Notes: generated from the letters alone by a model not told the origin. DNA of 64,000 nucleotides from Streptomonospora mangrovi (GCF_027604915.1 NZ_JAJAQC010000024.1:1-64000), one strand, 5' to 3'. Shown: positions 23,897-32,316, numbered from the stretch's first letter. Translations and numbers: made by a program.

Positions 23897-24226
23897 TCAC
23901 CCCGGGTCATCCGACCCCGGCGCCGCGCCCTCCCCCACCCCCGCCGCCGCGTCCCCCACCGCCCCCACCGCGGCCCCGCGCCGCCGGCTCACCGCCACCA
24001 GCACCAGCGGCACCGCGCCCGTGTTGCGCAGCCACCGCAGCCGCAGCCCCGCGAAGAACAGCACCGCACCCGCGCCGAACCGCGCCCGCGACCCGTCGCG
24101 CGTCTCCACCTCCACCTCGCCCCCCTTCACCACCACCAGCGCGTCGCGCCACACCGCCGCCTCATAGGGGCGCACCTCACCGCAGCCCAGCACCACCTCG
24201 CGCCGCACCACACCGCCACCGCCCAT
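23897..24226 (-). CDS. small cupin-like protein
   Basis: A 109-residue protein whose first 85 residues read as a half-cupin barrel: YEAAVWRDALVVVKGGEVEV, then RFGAGAVLFFAGLRLRWLRN and PLVLVAVSRRRG. The metal-binding His motifs of enzymatic cupins are absent, so it is likely a binding or structural protein. The last 25 residues are Gly/Ala/Asp-rich and disordered. It sits 111 bases from the TetR gene and 252 bases upstream of the sigma gene, all on the minus strand. Confidence 0.55.
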   Translation of the reverse strand: MGGGGVVRREVVLGCGEVRPYEAAVWRDALVVVKGGEVEVETRDGSRARFGAGAVLFFAGLRLRWLRNTGAVPLVLVAVSRRRGAAVGAVGDAAAGVGEGAAPGSDDPG

Positions 24227-24336
24227 CACCGCACCCCCGCCCACGCAACCGGACCCCACGCCCACTAAGACCGGCCCCGCGCCCCAAATCCATCGGTCCC
24301 GCGCCAAGCGGCACGCCAGAGCGGGCCCCGCGCGCC

Positions 24337-24951
24337 TCACCCGGCGCCGGGCACATCCGGCAGCGGCCCCCGCCCCGGACCCGCCCGCAGCCCGTCCACC
24401 AGCACCGCCAGGTAGCGGCGCCACCGCAACGCGCCCTCCTCGCCCGGCAGCGCCATCACGGCGTCCACCATCGCCGCGATGGGCGCGATGTCGTGGGGAC
24501 CCACCCCCTCGCGCAGCGCCCCCTGGTCCCGCGCCCGCTCCACCAGCGCCCCGCAGTGCGCCGCGATCTGGGCGCGCGCCCCCGCCAGCGCCGGCCCCAA
24601 CTCCCCGCCCTGGCGCATCAGCTCCCGCAGCCCCCGGCTGCGCGCCGCCCGCCCCAGCGCCTCCTCCAAGAACCCCGCCAGCGCGCCGAACGCGTCGGGC
24701 GCCTCCAGCGCCGCGCGCGCCAACTCCGCGATCTCCGCCAACTCCTCGGCGAACACCGCCTCGGCCAGCGCCCGCTTGTCGGGGAACCTGCGGTAGACGG
24801 TGCCCACGCCCAAGCCCGCGTGGTGGGCGACGTCGTTGAGCGTGGCGCCCAGCCCCCGCTCGGCGAACACCGCGCGCCCGGCCGCGACCACGCGCCGCCG
24901 GTTCTCCTCGGCGTCGCGCCGCAGCGCGCGCCCTTCCCCCGCCGCGTCCAT
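24337..24951 (-). CDS. TetR-family repressor
   Basis: A 204-residue TetR regulator. The N-terminal helix-turn-helix is AGRAVFAERGLGATLNDVAH followed by HAGLGVGTVYRRFPDKRAL, close to the textbook TetR_N consensus. The C-terminal ligand domain (residues 75-204) resembles SbtR-like regulators. It is divergent from an SDR gene, and the spacer contains three copies of a TATCCGG half-site, so it most probably represses that gene and itself. Confidence 0.9.
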   Translation of the reverse strand: MDAAGEGRALRRDAEENRRRVVAAGRAVFAERGLGATLNDVAHHAGLGVGTVYRRFPDKRALAEAVFAEELAEIAELARAALEAPDAFGALAGFLEEALGRAARSRGLRELMRQGGELGPALAGARAQIAAHCGALVERARDQGALREGVGPHDIAPIAAMVDAVMALPGEEGALRWRRYLAVLVDGLRAGPGRGPLPDVPGAG

Positions 24952-24990
24952 GGGCTCTCCTCACGCTCGTCAGCAGAAGCGGACACACCA

Positions 24991-25039
24991 TATCCGGTTC
25001 GTGGTACGGTCTCCACGAAACCGGATAGTCGATATCCGG
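24991..25039. promoter_or_regulatory. TetR operator array (TATCCGG repeats)
   Basis: CCGGATA-GTCGA-TATCCGG (25021-25039) is a perfect 7-base inverted repeat. A further TATCCGGTTCGTGG (24991-25004) forms a second palindrome with CCACGAAACCGGATA (25013-25027), so the middle half-site is shared. The block covers the promoters of both divergent genes; TACGGT (25005-25010) inside it is a candidate -10 box for the SDR gene. Confidence 0.75.
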
Positions 25040-25081
25040 TATCCGCTTTCGGCTGCCGCCGCCCCCGCGAAAGGAACCCCC

Positions 25082-25939
25082 ATGCGCACCATCGTCATCA
25101 CCGGAGGCACCGACGGCCTCGGCCGCGCGCTCGCCCTGCACCACCTGAGCCGCGGCGACCGCGTCATCGCCGTGGGCAGCACCCCCGCCAAGGGCCGCGC
25201 CCTCCTGCACGACGCCGCGCGCCGGCACCCCTCAGCCGCCGACCGCGCCGCCTTCCACCAGGCCGACCTCACCTCCGCCGCCGCCACCCGCCGCCTGGCC
25301 GCCACCCTGCGCCACACCCACCCCCGCATCGACGCCCTCGTCCTGTGCGCCCAGCGCTACCGCCTCCTCGGCCCCCGCCACCTCACCCCCGAAGGGCTCG
25401 AGCACAACTTCGCCCTGGCCTACCTCAGCCGCTTCCTCCTCAGCCACGACCTGCGCGCCGCGCTGGAGGCCGCACCCCGCCCCGTCATCATGAACGTCGC
25501 CACCCCCGGAGTCCCCCTCGGCCGCATCCACTGGGACGACCTCCAGCTCACCCGCGGCTACAGCGGCACCACCGCCACCCTCCAGTCCTTCCGCGCCAAC
25601 GACCTCCTCGGCGCCGCCTTCGCCGCCACCCACCCCCGCACCCCCGTCCGCTACATCACCTACAACCCCGGCGTGGTGGCCACCGGCATGCCCGACCACC
25701 TCCCCCAGCCCCTGCGCACCCTCACCCGGGCCGCATTCCGCCTCATCGCCGCCCCGCCCGACACCGCCATCGCCCCCATGTGCCGCCTCCTGGACGACCC
25801 GCCCGCCCACCCCTTCACCGCCTACGACCGCACCCGCCCCCTCCCCCTCACCCGGCGCGCCTTCGACCCCGAGGCGGCCCTGCGCCTGCACCGGGCCACC
25901 CGCGACCTCCTCGACACCCTCACCCCCCAGGAGCCCTAG
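25082..25939 (+). CDS. atypical short-chain dehydrogenase/reductase
   Basis: A 285-residue Rossmann protein resembling retinol-dehydrogenase-like SDRs. The dinucleotide-binding motif is ITGGTDGLGRALALHHL and the NAG-equivalent is LVLCAQRYRLLG. The catalytic Tyr-x-x-x-Lys is missing: the expected place reads TATLQSFRANDLLGAAFA, with Arg for Lys and no Tyr four residues before, and the catalytic Ser motif reads MNVATPGV. It may bind cofactor without standard catalysis. AAAGGAA precedes the ATG. Controlled by the divergent TetR repressor through the TATCCGG operators. Confidence 0.82.
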   Translation: MRTIVITGGTDGLGRALALHHLSRGDRVIAVGSTPAKGRALLHDAARRHPSAADRAAFHQADLTSAAATRRLAATLRHTHPRIDALVLCAQRYRLLGPRHLTPEGLEHNFALAYLSRFLLSHDLRAALEAAPRPVIMNVATPGVPLGRIHWDDLQLTRGYSGTTATLQSFRANDLLGAAFAATHPRTPVRYITYNPGVVATGMPDHLPQPLRTLTRAAFRLIAAPPDTAIAPMCRLLDDPPAHPFTAYDRTRPLPLTRRAFDPEAALRLHRATRDLLDTLTPQEP

Positions 25940-25973
25940 CGCCGCAGCGCCCCGGCGCGGACCCGGTGCGGGA

Positions 25974-26348
25974 TCAGTGATGGCACAGGCAGAACGGGTG
26001 GCCCGCCGGATCGGCGTAGACCCGCCAATTGGCCTCCGCGCGCACCTGGTCGGTGCGCTCCAGAACCCTCGCCCCCAACTCCAGCACCCGCGCCTCATCG
26101 GCCTCGATGTCGTCCACGTCGAAGTCCAGGTGCACCTGCTGGGGCGACCCCTGCCCCGGCCACTCCGGCGGCCGGTAGTCGGCCACCCGCTGGAAGGCCA
26201 GCGGCGTCCCCGCGAACCCCCGCACCTCCACCCAGCCCGGATCCTGCGGATCCACCACCACCTCACCGCCCAGCAGCGCCGCGTAGAACTCCGCCAGCCG
26301 CACCGGGTCCGGGCAGTCCAGCGCCACCGCCTGAAGACCGCGAATCAT
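25974..26348 (-). CDS. VOC-family (glyoxalase-like) protein
   Basis: A 124-residue vicinal oxygen chelate protein of the Glyoxalase_6 type. LQAVALDCPDPVRLAEFYAA then LLGGEVVVD is the first beta-alpha-beta unit; VHLDFDVDDIEADEARVLEL holds the metal-position His, and ADPAGHPFCLC is the C-terminal signature. GGAGGAG seven bases before ATG 26348 favours this start over the ATG at 26372. It is convergent with the SDR gene. Related proteins bind drugs or carry out isomerisation; substrate unknown. Confidence 0.88.
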   Translation of the reverse strand: MIRGLQAVALDCPDPVRLAEFYAALLGGEVVVDPQDPGWVEVRGFAGTPLAFQRVADYRPPEWPGQGSPQQVHLDFDVDDIEADEARVLELGARVLERTDQVRAEANWRVYADPAGHPFCLCHH

Positions 26349-26555
26349 CCGCCGCTCCTCCCACTCGCTCACACCCGCCCCACCACGGGACCGGGCACGC
26401 GCAACCTACAGCGGCCCGCCCCCACCGCGCCGCACCCCACCCCCGCAACACGCCCACCGCGCTGCCCCGCCGCCCCTGTCACCACCCCGCGATAACCTGC
26501 CCACCCGGCACTCGCCCCGGGCGCCGCCCGCCCCACCACCAGGAGCTGACCACCG

Positions 26556-27089
26556 GTGACCAGATACGCGGCCCTGCTGCGCGGCGTCAACGTCGGCGGC
26601 CACAACAAGCTGCCCATGGCCGACCTCCGCGCGCTGCTCACCGACCTGGGCCACACCGGCGTCGCCACCCTCCTCCAGAGCGGCAACGCCGCCTTCACCG
26701 CCGCCCACGACGACCCCGACCGCATCGCCGCCGACATCGCCGACACCCTGCGCACCCGGGCCGGCCTGGACATCACCGTGATGGTCCGCACCGCCGCCGA
26801 CCTCCAGCGCGTCGTCGCCGGCATCCCCTTCCCCGTCCGCGACCCCGCCAAGTGCGCCGTGGCCTTCCTCAACACCCCCGTCGACCACGACCGCCTGGCC
26901 GCCCTCGACCCCGCCGCCTACGCCCCCGAGGAACTCGCCGCCGGCGAACGCGAGCTGTACCTCTACTTCCCCAACGGCCTGGGCCGCGCCAAGCTCACCG
27001 CCGCCCTCGGCTCCCGCCTGCCCGGCCCGGCCACCGTGCGCAACTGGACCACCACCACCCGCCTGCTCGCCCTGGCCGAACGCGGCTGA
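26556..27089 (+). CDS. DUF1697 protein
   Basis: A 177-residue DUF1697 protein, recognised by YAALLRGVNVGGHNKLPMAD near the start, LLQSGNAAF in the first third, and LYLYFPNGLGRAKLT with WTTTTRLLAL at the end. The GTG start follows AGGAG. The family is common in actinobacteria and has no established role. It stands alone between the VOC gene (divergent) and the SGNH hydrolase (convergent). Confidence 0.9.
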   Translation: MTRYAALLRGVNVGGHNKLPMADLRALLTDLGHTGVATLLQSGNAAFTAAHDDPDRIAADIADTLRTRAGLDITVMVRTAADLQRVVAGIPFPVRDPAKCAVAFLNTPVDHDRLAALDPAAYAPEELAAGERELYLYFPNGLGRAKLTAALGSRLPGPATVRNWTTTTRLLALAERG

Positions 27090-27126
27090 GCCCCGCCCGC
27101 CCCGCCCCGGCACAGCGCGCGGCCCA

Positions 27127-28311
27127 TCAGCCCCGCGCCGCCGCGAACGGCCCGCCGCCGCCGAACACCCGCGCCGCGAACCGCTCCCCGACCCGCCGGT
27201 GCGCGGCGGCGTCAAGGTGCAGCCCGTCCGGCAGCGGCAACTCCTCGTGGTCGTCCGGCCCATACAGCGCCAACCCGTCCAGATAGAACAAATGCGGGTC
27301 ATGCGCCCGGCGCTCCGCCACGATCCGCGCCAACTCCTCCCGGACCACCCGCAGCGTCAGCCTCCCGGCCGCCCGCTCCGCCGGATCCCCCGTCGCCCGG
27401 AACCGCACCCGCCCCGCCCGCAGCGCCTCCACGTCGAACGCGCACGGACCGGGGGTGTCCTCGTGGATGGGGCAGAACAGCGGCGACACCACCAGCAGCG
27501 GAGCCGCCGGGTGGCCCTCCCGCACGGTGTCGAGGAACCCGTGCACCGCCGGCCCGAACGCCCGCACCCGCATCACATCCGCGTTGACCAGATTGACGCC
27601 GATCTTGAGGCTGATCACATCGGCCCGCGACACACGCATCGCGCGCGCGGTGAAGGGATCCAGCATCGCGCCGCCGCCCAACCCCAGGTTCACCAGCTCC
27701 ACCCCGGCCCCCAGCGCGGCAACCGCCGGCCAGATCCCCGTGGGCGCCGCCGCGTTGGACCCCTGACTGATCGAACTGCCGTGGTGCAGCCACACCCGCC
27801 GGCCCCGATCCGGCAGCGGCTCCACCGGCGCGTCGGTGCGCAGCGCCACCAGCTCCACCGACTCGTTGTGCGGCAGCCACACCTCCACGTCCTTGACGCC
27901 GCCCGCCAGCCCCGCGAACCCCACGGTGCCCACCGGACCCGGCCGCACCTCCCGCTCCCCGGTGGCCATGGACACCACCACCGTCCTGCCCCCGGCCACC
28001 GGCGCGCCGTCCACCCGCCGGCCGTCCACCACCAGCTCAAAGACACCCTCGGGGCGCGGCGGCGCACCCTCATAGACCATCCGCGTGGGCAGCGCGTCCA
28101 CCTCCACGGCGGTGGCCGCCGTGCGAAACGCCAGCCGCACCCCCGAGGGCTGGGACTCGGCCATGGCCAACTGGGGGTCCGCGCACTGGGCGCGCGCCCA
28201 GGCCGGCAGCCGGTGCGGCAACACCCCCTGGTCGGTGCGCTCCAGTTCGAAGGCGCCGCGCACCAGGGCGGCGGTGATGGGCGTGGTGGTCCAGACGGAC
28301 GGAGTGGGCAT
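27127..28311 (-). CDS. SGNH/GDSL hydrolase
   Basis: A 394-residue cytoplasmic esterase-like enzyme. After an N-terminal beta domain (about 1-170) of the kind that precedes GDSL_2 domains come the SGNH blocks: nucleophile motif HHGSSISQGS, Gly block NLGLGGGAMLD, Asn block KIGVNLVNAD, and the catalytic Asp-His pair in PDGLHLDAAAHRRVG. It would cleave esters or acetyl groups from small molecules or sugars. It lies 97 bases downstream of a TetR gene on the same strand and may be expressed and controlled with it. Confidence 0.88.
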   Translation of the reverse strand: MPTPSVWTTTPITAALVRGAFELERTDQGVLPHRLPAWARAQCADPQLAMAESQPSGVRLAFRTAATAVEVDALPTRMVYEGAPPRPEGVFELVVDGRRVDGAPVAGGRTVVVSMATGEREVRPGPVGTVGFAGLAGGVKDVEVWLPHNESVELVALRTDAPVEPLPDRGRRVWLHHGSSISQGSNAAAPTGIWPAVAALGAGVELVNLGLGGGAMLDPFTARAMRVSRADVISLKIGVNLVNADVMRVRAFGPAVHGFLDTVREGHPAAPLLVVSPLFCPIHEDTPGPCAFDVEALRAGRVRFRATGDPAERAAGRLTLRVVREELARIVAERRAHDPHLFYLDGLALYGPDDHEELPLPDGLHLDAAAHRRVGERFAARVFGGGGPFAAARG

Positions 28312-28407
28312 GGCGGCAACCTGCGATTCGATGGGTGATGGTCGCGCGCGCGGCGCGCGGCGCGCGGCGGTCAAGGGAACAGGGCCGGCGCCGGGCGGCC
28401 CCCGCAC

Positions 28408-28977
28408 TCAGGGCCGGGGCCAGTTGCGCAGCAGGGAGTCCAGCGCGTCGATCGTGCGCGCCCAGGTCTCCTGGGTGTCGGGCGCGCTGTGGCTGAACCC
28501 GCCCCCCAACTCCAGGCTCACGTAGCCGTGGAACACGCTGCCCAGCAGCCGGACCGCGTGGACCTGCTCGGACTCGGGCAGGTCATAGCCCCGCAGCACC
28601 GCCCGGGTCATCTGCGCGTGGCGCACACCGGCGCTCGCCGCGGCCGCCTGCGGGTCCAGCCGGAGCTGCGCCGCGGCGTAGCGGCCGGGGTGCTCGCGCG
28701 CGTAGTCGCGGTAGACGTCGGCGAACGCCGCCAAGGCGTCCTTGCCGGCCCGCCCCGCCAGCGCCTCGGCGGCGCGGTCGGCCATCTCCTCCAGCGCCGC
28801 CAGGGCGATCCGGGTGCGCAGGTCCTGGGAGTTCCTGACGTGGGAGTAGAGGCTGGCGACCTTGACGCCGAACCGCCGGGCCAGCTCCGACACGGTGACC
28901 CGGTCGAAACCGATCTCGTCGGCGAGTTCGGCACCCGCCTGGGTGAGGCGTTCGGCGGTGAGGCCGGCGCGCGCCAT
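28408..28977 (-). CDS. TetR-family regulator (TetR_C_33-like)
   Basis: A 189-residue regulator with an N-terminal helix-turn-helix in which GFDRVTVSELARRFGVKVAS and LYSHVRNSQDL are the recognition unit; the C-terminal domain contains YAREHPGRYAAAQLRLDP and LLGSVFHGYVSLELGGGFS, the pattern of the WHG/TetR_C_33 domain. AGGAGGGG precedes the ATG. A 21-base palindrome 34 bases upstream of the start is the likely self-operator. The SGNH hydrolase downstream is the probable target. Confidence 0.88.
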   Translation of the reverse strand: MARAGLTAERLTQAGAELADEIGFDRVTVSELARRFGVKVASLYSHVRNSQDLRTRIALAALEEMADRAAEALAGRAGKDALAAFADVYRDYAREHPGRYAAAQLRLDPQAAAASAGVRHAQMTRAVLRGYDLPESEQVHAVRLLGSVFHGYVSLELGGGFSHSAPDTQETWARTIDALDSLLRNWPRP

Positions 28978-29010
28978 GGGCACCCCTCCTGTTCCGAATC
29001 CCACCCTAGG

Positions 29011-29031
29011 TTGCCTAAACGTTTTAGGCAA
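29011..29031. promoter_or_regulatory. palindromic TetR operator
   Basis: TTGCCTAAA-CGT-TTTAGGCAA is a perfect inverted repeat with nine-base arms and a three-base centre, in an AT-rich patch 34 bases before the TetR start codon. The arm TTGCCTAAA is typical of TetR operators for this subclass. It is best read as the autoregulatory operator. Confidence 0.75.
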
Positions 29032-29115
29032 ACCCTCATCGCTCTTAGGTGAAATGGGCGGCGGCCCCGCGCCCACCGGGGCGCGAGGCCGGCCGACGAC
29101 GGCGATCGACGGCGA

Positions 29116-29526
29116 TCAGTCCAGCACCGCGTAGGCCTCGACCTCCACGAGCACATCGGGCTCGAAGAGGTAGTCCACGCCGATGAGCGAGACGGGCGGC
29201 AGCGGGCGCGGGATCCCCAACTCCTCACTCACGTTGTCCACGCCCGCCATGAAGGCGTCCATCTTGTCGGGCGTCCAACCGGTGACGAAGAACCGGAGGC
29301 GCACGACGTCGGAGAACCCCGCCCCCGCGCCCGCCAGCCCCCGCGCGGTGTTGCGCAGGGCCTGCTCGACCTGGCCGGTCAGATCGCCGACGGCCACCGG
29401 CCGGGCCTCGGCGTCGCGGGAGATCTGGCCGGCCACGTGCACGTGGCGGGAGCCGGTGCCGATCGAGACGTGGTTGTAGGCCACGGGCTGCATCATGCCC
29501 TGGGGAGACAGCATCTGGACGGCCAT
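29116..29526 (-). CDS. RidA-family protein lacking the deaminase arginine
   Basis: A 136-residue YjgF/YER057c/UK114 trimer-fold protein; VHVAGQISRDAEARPVAVGD and LRFFVTGWTPDKMDAFMAGV are typical. In E. coli RidA the imine-binding Arg105 lies in PARSCVEV; by gapless alignment from the shared C-terminus (DVLVEVEAYAVLD) the equivalent here is a Ser in PPVSLIGVDY. It is thus unlikely to be a canonical 2-imine deaminase and fits the Rid2-7 subgroups. Divergent from the HxlR regulator, 81 bases between starts. Confidence 0.88.
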   Translation of the reverse strand: MAVQMLSPQGMMQPVAYNHVSIGTGSRHVHVAGQISRDAEARPVAVGDLTGQVEQALRNTARGLAGAGAGFSDVVRLRFFVTGWTPDKMDAFMAGVDNVSEELGIPRPLPPVSLIGVDYLFEPDVLVEVEAYAVLD

Positions 29527-29550
29527 GGGAGTCCTCTCGGGTTGCGTTCC

Positions 29551-29580
29551 TTGCGGTATCCCATGTCTACTTGGTACACA
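29551..29580 (+). promoter_or_regulatory. promoter of the hxlR-type gene
   Basis: TTGCGG (29551-29556) and TACACA (29575-29580) with an 18-base spacer lie 28 bases before the ATG. TTGGTACACAAA at 29571-29582 surrounds a GTAC core like those bound by HxlR regulators, so self-control is plausible. Confidence 0.4.
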
Positions 29581-29607
29581 AAGGGAACTTCAACGAGACC
29601 AGGTGTC

Positions 29608-29985
29608 ATGGGAGAAACCGCCGAAACCACCGCCGAGCGCCGCGTGATCGCGCCCCGCCACCGCGAACTGCTGGACCAGGTCCTGGACAAGTGGTCGCTC
29701 CAGGTGCTGGACCAACTCTGCGAGCGACCCCTGCGCTTCAACGAACTGCGCCGCGCCATCCCCGTGGTGACCCAGAAGTCGCTCACCGCCACCCTGCGCC
29801 GCCTCGAACGCAACGGGATGGTCGAACGCGTCATCACCAGCACGCGCCCCCTGGCCGTCGAGTACCGCATCGCCCCCCTGGGCAGGACGCTCCAGGACCT
29901 CATCGACGCGCTGCTGGACTGGTCGGCCGCCAACCTGCCCGCCGTGGAACGCGCCCGGGAGCGCTTCGACGCCGAGGAGGGGTAG
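29608..29985 (+). CDS. HxlR-family transcriptional regulator
   Basis: A 125-residue winged-helix regulator: LLDQVLDKWSLQVLDQLCER then PLRFNELRRAIPVVTQKSLT and LRRLERNGMVERVITSTRP, the standard HxlR layout (usually WxxxIL..L..GP.RF.EL...I.GIS...L). It has only one Cys and none in the N-terminal redox position used by HypR/QorR-type members, so thiol sensing is not indicated. It probably regulates the divergent RidA-like gene. Confidence 0.9.
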   Translation: MGETAETTAERRVIAPRHRELLDQVLDKWSLQVLDQLCERPLRFNELRRAIPVVTQKSLTATLRRLERNGMVERVITSTRPLAVEYRIAPLGRTLQDLIDALLDWSAANLPAVERARERFDAEEG

Positions 29986-30121
29986 TCCAGCCCCGGCCGC
30001 GCCGCACGATCCCCGCCCGGCGGGGGCGCCCTCGTGTCGCCCGCGGCACCGGGTACGCGCACCACCGCAACGGGGGTGCGCGCACTCCTGACGGCGACGG
30101 CGGGCCTCCGCGAGGCTGACG

Positions 30122-30158
30122 ACGCGGACCCGCGAGCCCGGACGGCTCGGGTCCGCGT
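30122..30158 (+). terminator. hairpin after hxlR-type gene
   Basis: ACGCGGACCCG...AGCC (from 30122) pairs with GGCTCGGGTCCGCGT (ending 30158), with a two-base bulge. It lies between the HxlR gene and the CPBP pseudogene and can terminate the former. No T-run. Confidence 0.5.
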
Positions 30159-30182
30159 ACCCCTCGCCTCGGAAAGGCCGCC

Positions 30183-31032
30183 ATGTCCTCCACCCCACCT
30201 CCCCACCGCCCCGCACCGGGGTTCCGCTTCGGCCGCCAGGTCGCCCAGTTCACCGCCGTGTGCATCCTCATCACCTGGGTGCCGATGGCCGTCCTGGCGC
30301 TGACCGGCGCCAACGTCGACGAGGGCCTCGCCATGCCGGTCTTCGTGGTGGCCGCCTGCGGCCCCAGCCTCGCGGCGCTGGTGATGTGGCTGCGCAACCG
30401 CCGCCAGATGCCGCGCACCCCCGTGCGGCTGCGCGCCTCCTGGCCGGTGCTCTCCCTGCTCCTGGGCGCGGCACCGATGCTGGCCGTCACCGCGCTGCTG
30501 CACGGCCACGAGTGGGCGGTCGTCGCCCAGCACGCGGCCTCGGTGACGGCGAGCGTCGGGGGCCCGCTCGGCGTCCTGGCCTACACGCTCCTGGCCGGAC
30601 CGCTCGCCGAGGAGTTCGGCTGGCGCGGCTACCTCCTGCCCCGCCTGCGGCCGGATCCAGACCACCGTGCTGCTGGGCGCGGCGTGGGCCGTGTGGCACC
30701 TGCCGCTGTTCTTCCTCACCGGCACGGGGCAGCACGAGACCGGGCTGCTGACCTGGGAGGGCGCGCTCTTCTTCGGCACCCTCCCGCCCCTCACCTACAT
30801 CATGCTGTTCGCCTACGAGCATCTGGCCGGCGGAGTGTGGTCGGCCGTGCTCGTCCACGCCGCCTGGAACGCCACCGACGCGCTGGTGCCGGAGGTCGGC
30901 GGGACGGGCCAACTGCTGCGCTCGGCCTTCACCCTGGCCCTGGCCGTCGCCGTGGGCGTGTACTGGTACGCGCGGCGGCGGAACGCGTCGGCGGAGGCGT
31001 CTCCCGCACCGGTCGCCGGCGCCGCCACCTGA
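30183..31032 (+). pseudogene. CPBP-family intramembrane protease, frameshifted
   Basis: The first frame (ATG 30183, after GGAAAGG) gives a polytopic protein up to GPLAEEFGWRGYLLPRLR, which holds the EE..R motif of CAAX prenyl protease/bacteriocin-processing (CPBP, Rce1-like) proteases. The expected continuation, LLGAAWAVWHLPLFFLTG and then VHAAWNATDALVP, is in another frame. Removing one C from CTGCGGCCGGATC near 30648-30654 restores LPRLRRIQTTVLLGAAW without a break. The single-base insertion is either a true mutation or a sequence error. As written, both His-containing motifs are lost. About 282 residues if repaired. Confidence 0.85.
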
Positions 31033-31157
31033 GGTCGCCACGCGTGGCTGTCCTCCGGCCTTCCACGGTGGCGGTGAGGCTGCTCGGGAGGAACGGGACG
31101 GCCGCCCGCCCTCGGCGTCGGTGTTGGTTTTTGGCCTTTCGTGGAGAAGGTTTTTAC

Positions 31158-31200
31158 AAACCGTGACCTTTACGACGTAGATTCATAAAGGCACTGGTTT
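31158..31200. repeat. hairpin with CTTTACGACGTAGATTC core (copy A)
   Basis: AAACC-GTG-a-CCTTTA pairs with TAAAGG-CAC-t-GGTTT, a 14-base-pair stem with two single bulges and a loop CGACGTAGATTCA. The loop and left arm match the core of the repeats at 50.72 and 56.15 kb in 15 of 17 or more positions. It lies in the 285-base gap between the convergent protease and sigma genes. The remainder of that gap shows nothing else. Confidence 0.6.
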
Positions 31201-31317
31201 GTCCGATTTCCCCGGGCGCGGCGGAGCGCATGGCCTCCTCCTTGCCGGCGCCCCGCTCCTCCCCGAAGGAAGTGGGGCCGGGTCCGCAACCCGCCCCACT
31301 CCCCTCCTCAACCCCGC

Positions 31318-32046
31318 TCAGGCCGTGCGGCGCTCGCGGGCCGGTGCGCCGCTCCCCTGCTGCCGAGCCGCCACCACCCGCGCCCGCTCCCCCCGAGGGC
31401 CGGGCACCTCCCGCGCTGACGCCTCGGCGGTGCGCAGCGCCGCGATGAGGTCGTCGCGGGCGCGGGCCACCCGCGAGCGGATCGTGCCCACCGGCACGCC
31501 CACCACGGCGGCCGCCTGGGCGTAGGAGTGGCCTTCGACCTGGGTGAGCCAGAACGCCGTGCGGCGCGCCTCGGGAAGGTGGCGCAGCAGGTCGTCCAGC
31601 ACCAGCTCCTCCTCGAACGACGGCCCGCCCAGGCCGGCGGCGGTGACCGCCTCCACCTCTCCCCCGGCGGAGCGGGCCGGGCGGGGCCGCGCCGCCATGG
31701 CGCGGAAGTGGTCGACGACCGTGCGCCGGGCGATCGCCATGAGCCACACGCGCGCCGGCGCCCGCCCGGCGAACGACGGCAGCGCGCGCAGCGCCCGCAC
31801 GAACGTCTCCTGGGTGAGGTCGTCGGCGCTCTGCTGGTCGGTGAGGTGGGCGACGAAGCGCCACACCTGTCGGCGGGTGAGCCGGACGAAGTCGTCCACC
31901 GCGCCGGGGACGCCGCGCCGGGCCGCCAGGGCGGTCTCGGTGATGGCGCGGTCGTCGGCGGGCGACGCCTCACCGCGCTGGGGGCGTCCGGCGCGCGCCG
32001 GACGCGCGCACGCGGCGGGGGGACGCGGGGATCGGGAAGTCTGCAT
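31318..32046 (-). CDS. ECF sigma factor, SigC-like
   Basis: A 242-residue sigma factor. Region 2: SADDLTQETFVRALRALPSF then AGRAPARVWLMAIARRTVVD; region 4: LPEARRTAFWLTQVEGHSYA and AVVGVPVGTIRSRVARARDD. The sequence around ARRTVVDHFRA is like M. tuberculosis SigC (ECF39). The basic, proline-rich N-terminus (about 28 residues) and the Arg-rich C-tail are additions. No anti-sigma factor is adjacent, as is usual for SigC. The membrane protein 270 bases upstream on the same strand may be its partner. Confidence 0.85.
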   Translation of the reverse strand: MQTSRSPRPPAACARPARAGRPQRGEASPADDRAITETALAARRGVPGAVDDFVRLTRRQVWRFVAHLTDQQSADDLTQETFVRALRALPSFAGRAPARVWLMAIARRTVVDHFRAMAARPRPARSAGGEVEAVTAAGLGGPSFEEELVLDDLLRHLPEARRTAFWLTQVEGHSYAQAAAVVGVPVGTIRSRVARARDDLIAALRTAEASAREVPGPRGERARVVAARQQGSGAPARERRTA

Positions 32047-32316
32047 CGAGGTGGTGTCCTTCTCGCTTCGGACATGCCCGGGGCGGGGCCGGCGGGCATG
32101 GGCACAGGCTCGCGCGCCGCCGGCGGCACCGCTGCGGGGCGGGCGGACGCGAGCGTGGAACGGGTGCAGGGCGGCCGCGCGGGAGTGCGCGGCGCAGCCG
32201 GACCCGCACCCGCCCCGGGAGGCCGGGGCGGCGGCGCGGCACCGGTCGTCCGGCCGGCGTGCCCACCGAAGGAGGGCACGCTCGGACGCCGGCGCGGGCC
32301 GGGTTGGGTGCGGGTG

